Below, piece after piece: positions 55,342 through 59,350 of a stretch of 59,350 nucleotides of DNA. Source of the stretch: Tubiluchus corallicola (taxonomy: Eukaryota > Priapulida > Priapulimorpha > Priapulimorphida > Tubiluchidae). The notes under the pieces were generated by a model. That model ran no database searches and was not told the origin of the DNA. It saw only the letters and a program-made list of their open reading frames with translations. How positions within the stretch are numbered: position 1 is the stretch's first letter; each line of letters opens with the position of its first letter. The stretch spans positions 1 through 59,350 of the forward strand of contig JAQGDQ010001150.1 of the NCBI GenBank assembly GCA_030141605.1. The letters are read 5' to 3'. The translations under genes and the position numbers were made by a program.

Positions 55342-55404
55342 CTATGTAAAAAAAAGTTATCACCAATTACAATTATTAACTGCACCTGCACATAGGATAA
55401 GTCA

Positions 55405-58400
55405 TCTCATCTTTACATCCCATGTTATAGTTTGAAAGCTAAGTATCCTATGTTATAGTTTGAAAGCTAAGTATCCTATGTTATAGTTTGAAAGCTAAGT
55501 ATCCTATGTTATAGTTTGAAAGCTAAGTATCCTATGTTATAGTTTGAAAGCTAAGTATCCTATGTTATGGTATGAAAGCTAAGTATCCTATGTTATAGTT
55601 TGAAAGCTAAGTATCCTATGTTATAGTTTGAAAGCTAAGTATCCTATGTTATAGTATGAAAGCTAAGTATCCCATGCTATAGTTTGAAAGCTAAGTATCC
55701 TATGTTACAGTTTGAAAGCTAAGTATCCTATGTTATAGTTTGAAAGCTAAGTATCCTATGTTATAGTTTGTTTGAAAGCTAAGTATCCTATGTTATGTGA
55801 AAGCTAAGTATCCATTATGTTGAAAGCTAAGTATCCATTATGTTGAAAGCTAAGTATCCTATGTTATAGTTTGAAAGCTAAGTATCCTATGTATAGTTTG
55901 AAAGCTAAGTATCCTATGTTATAGTTTGAAAGCTAAGTATCCTATGTTATAGTTTGAAAGCTAAGTATCCTATGTTATAGTTTGAAAGCTAAGTATCCTA
56001 TGTTACAGTTTGAAAGCTAAGTGTCCCATGTTATAGTTTGAAAGCTAAGTATCCTATGTTATGGTTTGAAAGCTAAGTATCCTATGTTATAGTTCGAAAG
56101 CTAAGTATCCTACATTATAGTTTGAAAGCTAAGTATCCTATGTTATAGTTTGAAAGCTAAGTATCCCATGTTATAGTTTGAAAGCTAAGTATCCTATGTT
56201 ATAGTTCGAAAGCTAAGTATCCTATGTTATAGTTCGAAAGCTAAGTATCCTATGTTATAGTTTGAAAGCTAAGTATCCTATGTTATAGTTTGAAAGCTAA
56301 GTATCCAGTTATAGTTGAAAGCTAAGTATCCATTATAGTTGAAAGCTAAGTATCCATGTTAAAGTTTGAAAGCTAAGTATCCTATGTTATGTTGAAAGCT
56401 AAGTATCCTATGTTATAGTTTGAAAGCTAAGTATCCTATGTTATAGTTTGAAAGCTAAGTATCCTATGTTATAGTTTGAAAGCTAAGTATCCTATGTTAT
56501 AGTTTGAAAGCTAAGTATCCTATGTTATAGTTTGAAAGCTAAGTATCCTATGTTATAGTTTGAAAGCTAAGTATCCTATGTTATAGTTTGAAAGCTAAGT
56601 ATCCTATGTTATAGTTTGAAAGTTAAGTGTCCCATGTTATAGTTTGAAAGCTAAGTATCCTATGTTATAGTTCGAAAGCTAAGTATCCTATGTTATAGTT
56701 TGAAAGCTAAGTATCCTACATTATAGTTTGAAAGCTAAGTATCCTATGTTATAGTTGAAAGCTAAGTATCCATTATGTTGAAAGCTAAGTATCCATGTTA
56801 TGTTACCAAAACCATGTTATAGTTTGAAAGCTAAGTATCCTATGTTATAGTTTGAAAGCTAAGTATCCTATGTTATAGTTTGAAAGCTAAGTATCCTATG
56901 TTATAGTTTGAAAGCTAAGTATCCTATGTTATAGTTTGAAAGCTAAGTATCCTATGTTATAGTTTGAAAGCTAAGTATCCTATGTTATAGTTGAAAGCTA
57001 AGTATCCACTATGTTATAGTTTGAAAGCTAAGTATCCTATGTTATAGTTTGAAAGCTAAGTATCCTACATTATAGTTTGAAAGCTAAGTATCCTATGTTA
57101 TAGTTTGAAAGCTAAGTATCCTATGTTATAGTTTGAAAGCTAAGTATCCTATGTTATAGTTTGAAAGCTAAGTATCCTATGTTATAGTTTGAAAGCTAAG
57201 TATCCTATGTTATAGTTTGAAAGCTAAGTATCCTACATTATAGTTTGAAAGCTAAGTATCCTATGTTATAGTTTGAAAGCTAAGTATCTAAAGTATCCTA
57301 TGTTATAGTTTGAAAGCTAAGTATCCTATGTTATAGTTTGAAAGCTAAGTATCCTATGTTATAGTTTGAAAGCTAAGTATCCTATGTTACAGTTTGAAAG
57401 CTAAGTATCCCATGTTATAGTTTGAAAGCTAAGTATCCTATGTTATAGTTTGAAAGCTAAGTATCCCATGTTATAGTTTGAAAGCTAAGTATCCTATGTT
57501 ATAGTTTGAAAGCTAAGTATCCTATGTTATAGTTTGAAAGCTAAGTATCCTATGTTATAGTTTGAAAGCTAAGTATCCTATGTTATAGTTTGAAAGCTAA
57601 GTATCCTATGTTATAGTTTGAAAGCTAAGTATCCTATGTTATAGTTTGAAAGCTAAGTATCCTATGTTATAGTTTGAAAGCTAAGTATCCCATTATAGTT
57701 TGAAAGCTAAGTATCCTATGTTATAGTTTGAAAGCTATATCCTATGTTATAGTTTGAAAGCTAAGTATCCTATGTTATAGTTTGAAAGCTAAGTATCCTA
57801 TGAACATGTTATAGTTTGAAAGCTAAGTATCCTATGTTATAGTTTGAAAGCTAAGTATCCTATGTTATAGTTTGAAAGCTAAGTATCCTATGTTATAGTT
57901 TGAAAGCTAAGTATCCTATGTTATAGTTTGAAAGCTAAGTATCCTATGTTATAGTTTGAAAGCTAAGTATCCTATGTTATAGTTTGAAAGCTAAGTATCC
58001 TATGTTATAGTTTGAAAGCTAAGTATCCTATGTTATAGTTTGAAAGCTAAGTATCCTATGTTATAGAAACTTATGTTTGAAAGCTAAGTATCCTATGTTA
58101 TAGTTTGAAAGCTAAGTATCCTATGTTATAGTTTGAAAGCTAAGTATGCTACATTATAGTTTGAAAGCCAAGTATCCTATGTTATAGTTTGAAAGCTAAG
58201 TATGCTACATTATAGTTTGAAAGCCAAGTATCCTATGTTATGGTATGAAAGCTAAGTATCCTACACTATAGTTTGAAAGCTAAGTATCCCATGTTATAGT
58301 TTGAAAGCTAAGTATCCTATGTTATAGTTTGAAAGCTAAGTATCCTATGTTATAGTTTGAAAGCTAAGTATCCTATGTTATAGTTTGAAAGCTAAGTATC

Positions 58401-59350
58401 CTATGTTATAGTTCGAAAGCTAAGTATCCTACATTATAGTTTGAAAGCTAAGTATCCTATGTTATAGTTTGAAAGCTAAGTATCCTATGTTATAGTTTGA
58501 AAGCTAAGTATCCTATGTTATAGTTTGAAAGCTAAGTATCCTATGTTATAGTTTGAAAGCTAAGTATCCTATGTTATAGTTTGAAAGCTAAGTATCCTAT
58601 GTTATAGTTTGAAAGCTAAGTATCCTATGTTATAGTTTGAAAGCTAAGTATCCTATGTTATAGTTTGAAAGCTAAGTATCCTATGTTATAGTTTGAAAGC
58701 TAAGTATCCTATGTTATAGTTTGAAAGCTAAGTATCCTATGTTATAGTTTGAAAGCTAAGTATCCTATGTTATAGTTTGAAAGCTAAGTATCCTATGTTA
58801 TAGTTTGAAAGCTAAGTATCCTATGTTATAGTTTGAAAGCTAAGTATCCTATGTTATGGTTTGAAAGCTAAGTATCCTATGTTATGGTTTGAAAGCTAAG
58901 TATCCTATGTTATAGTTTGAAAGCTAAGTATGCTACATTATAGTTTGAAAGCTAAGTATCCTATGTTATAGTTTGAAAGCTAAGTATGCTACATTATAGT
59001 TTGAAAGCCAAGTATCCTATGTTATAGTTTGAAAGCTAAGTATCCTACATTATAGTTTGAAAGCTAAGTATCCTATGTTATAGTTTGAAAGCTAAGTATG
59101 CTACATTATAGTTTGAAAGCTAAGTATCCTATGTTATAGTTTGAAAGCTAAGTATCCTATGTTATAGTTTGAAAGCTAAGTATCCTATGTTATAGTTTGA
59201 AAGCTAAGTATGCTACATTATAGTTTGAAAGCTAAGTATCCTATGTTATAGTTTGAAAGCTAAGTATGCTACATTATAGTTTGAAAGCCAAGTATCCTAT
59301 GTTATAGTTTGAAAGCTAAGTATCCTATGTTATAGTTTGAAAGCTAAGTA
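55405..59350. repeat. 28-bp satellite running off the window end
   Basis: About 140 copies of TATGTTATAGTTTGAAAGCT plus AAGTATCC fill almost 4 kb. Variants include ACATTATAG, GTATGCTAC and short deletions (TCCATTATGTTG). It lies 60 bp upstream of a NUP188 exon acceptor, in the preceding intron, and its other end is not seen. Confidence 0.97.

Noticed and set aside
55405-59350. CRISPR-like array
   Set aside because: The 28-bp units follow one another without unique spacers, and the host is a eukaryote with spliced genes. It is a satellite.

Overview
This window is from the nuclear genome of an animal, most likely an invertebrate. Its genes are split by GT-AG introns and share the landscape with tRNA-derived SINEs, hAT-like and Tigger-like DNA transposons, LINE fragments and an unusual density of minisatellites. 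The sequence does not fix the phylum. A short (TTAGG)n tract recalls the arthropod telomere repeat, but it sits inside a drifting microsatellite and is weak evidence.

Two gene systems account for nearly all the coding sequence. The minus strand carries eight internal exons of NUP188, a scaffold nucleoporin of the nuclear pore inner ring. In transcript order they are 55341-55271, 54607-54475, 9087-8970, 8193-7956, 6888-6645, 5666-5577, 4367-4254 and 1470-1405. All splice phases agree, and the gene continues beyond both window edges. One NUP188 intron (9088-54474, about 45.4 kb) contains, on the plus strand, three complete seven-exon sulfotransferase genes in tandem. They are SULT-A (16035-25077), SULT-B (29728-38985) and SULT-C (43906-53047). 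Coding exons 2 to 7 have identical lengths in all three (99, 215, 127, 95, 181 and 110 nt). The predicted proteins are 336, 337 and 330 aa and keep the PAPS-binding loop, the catalytic histidine, the 3'-phosphate Arg/Ser pair and the C-terminal RKGxxGDWK motif. Unlike ordinary soluble SULTs, each begins with a short hydrophobic anchor followed by a basic stretch, so they are predicted to be tethered with the enzyme domain in the cytosol.

Layout: 1-5.6 kb, 3' side of the visible NUP188 gene, with microsatellite and 165-bp and 105-bp repeats; 5.6-9.1 kb, four NUP188 exons with a SINE and hAT debris; 9.1-16 kb, the start of the giant intron with a SINE, a Tigger-like element, a duplicated NUP188 exon fragment, a possible small secreted Cys-rich protein gene (12695-13081), a 140-bp satellite and a perfect 56-bp-arm palindrome; 16-25 kb SULT-A; 25.4-26.1 kb, an orphan SULT exon 5; 29.7-39 kb SULT-B; 39-43.9 kb transposon remains; 43.9-53.3 kb SULT-C; 54.4-55.4 kb, two upstream NUP188 exons; 55.4 kb to the end, a 28-bp satellite.

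The most striking feature is that minisatellites in all three SULT genes are built from exon edges. SULT-A has 14 tandem copies of the end of exon 3, including the catalytic-histidine loop and the 5' splice site. SULT-B has 20 decoy copies of the exon 4 acceptor with the first bases of the exon. SULT-C has about five copies of the end of its last exon with the stop codon, and a small triplication at the exon 4 acceptor. These arrays could affect splicing and protein length.
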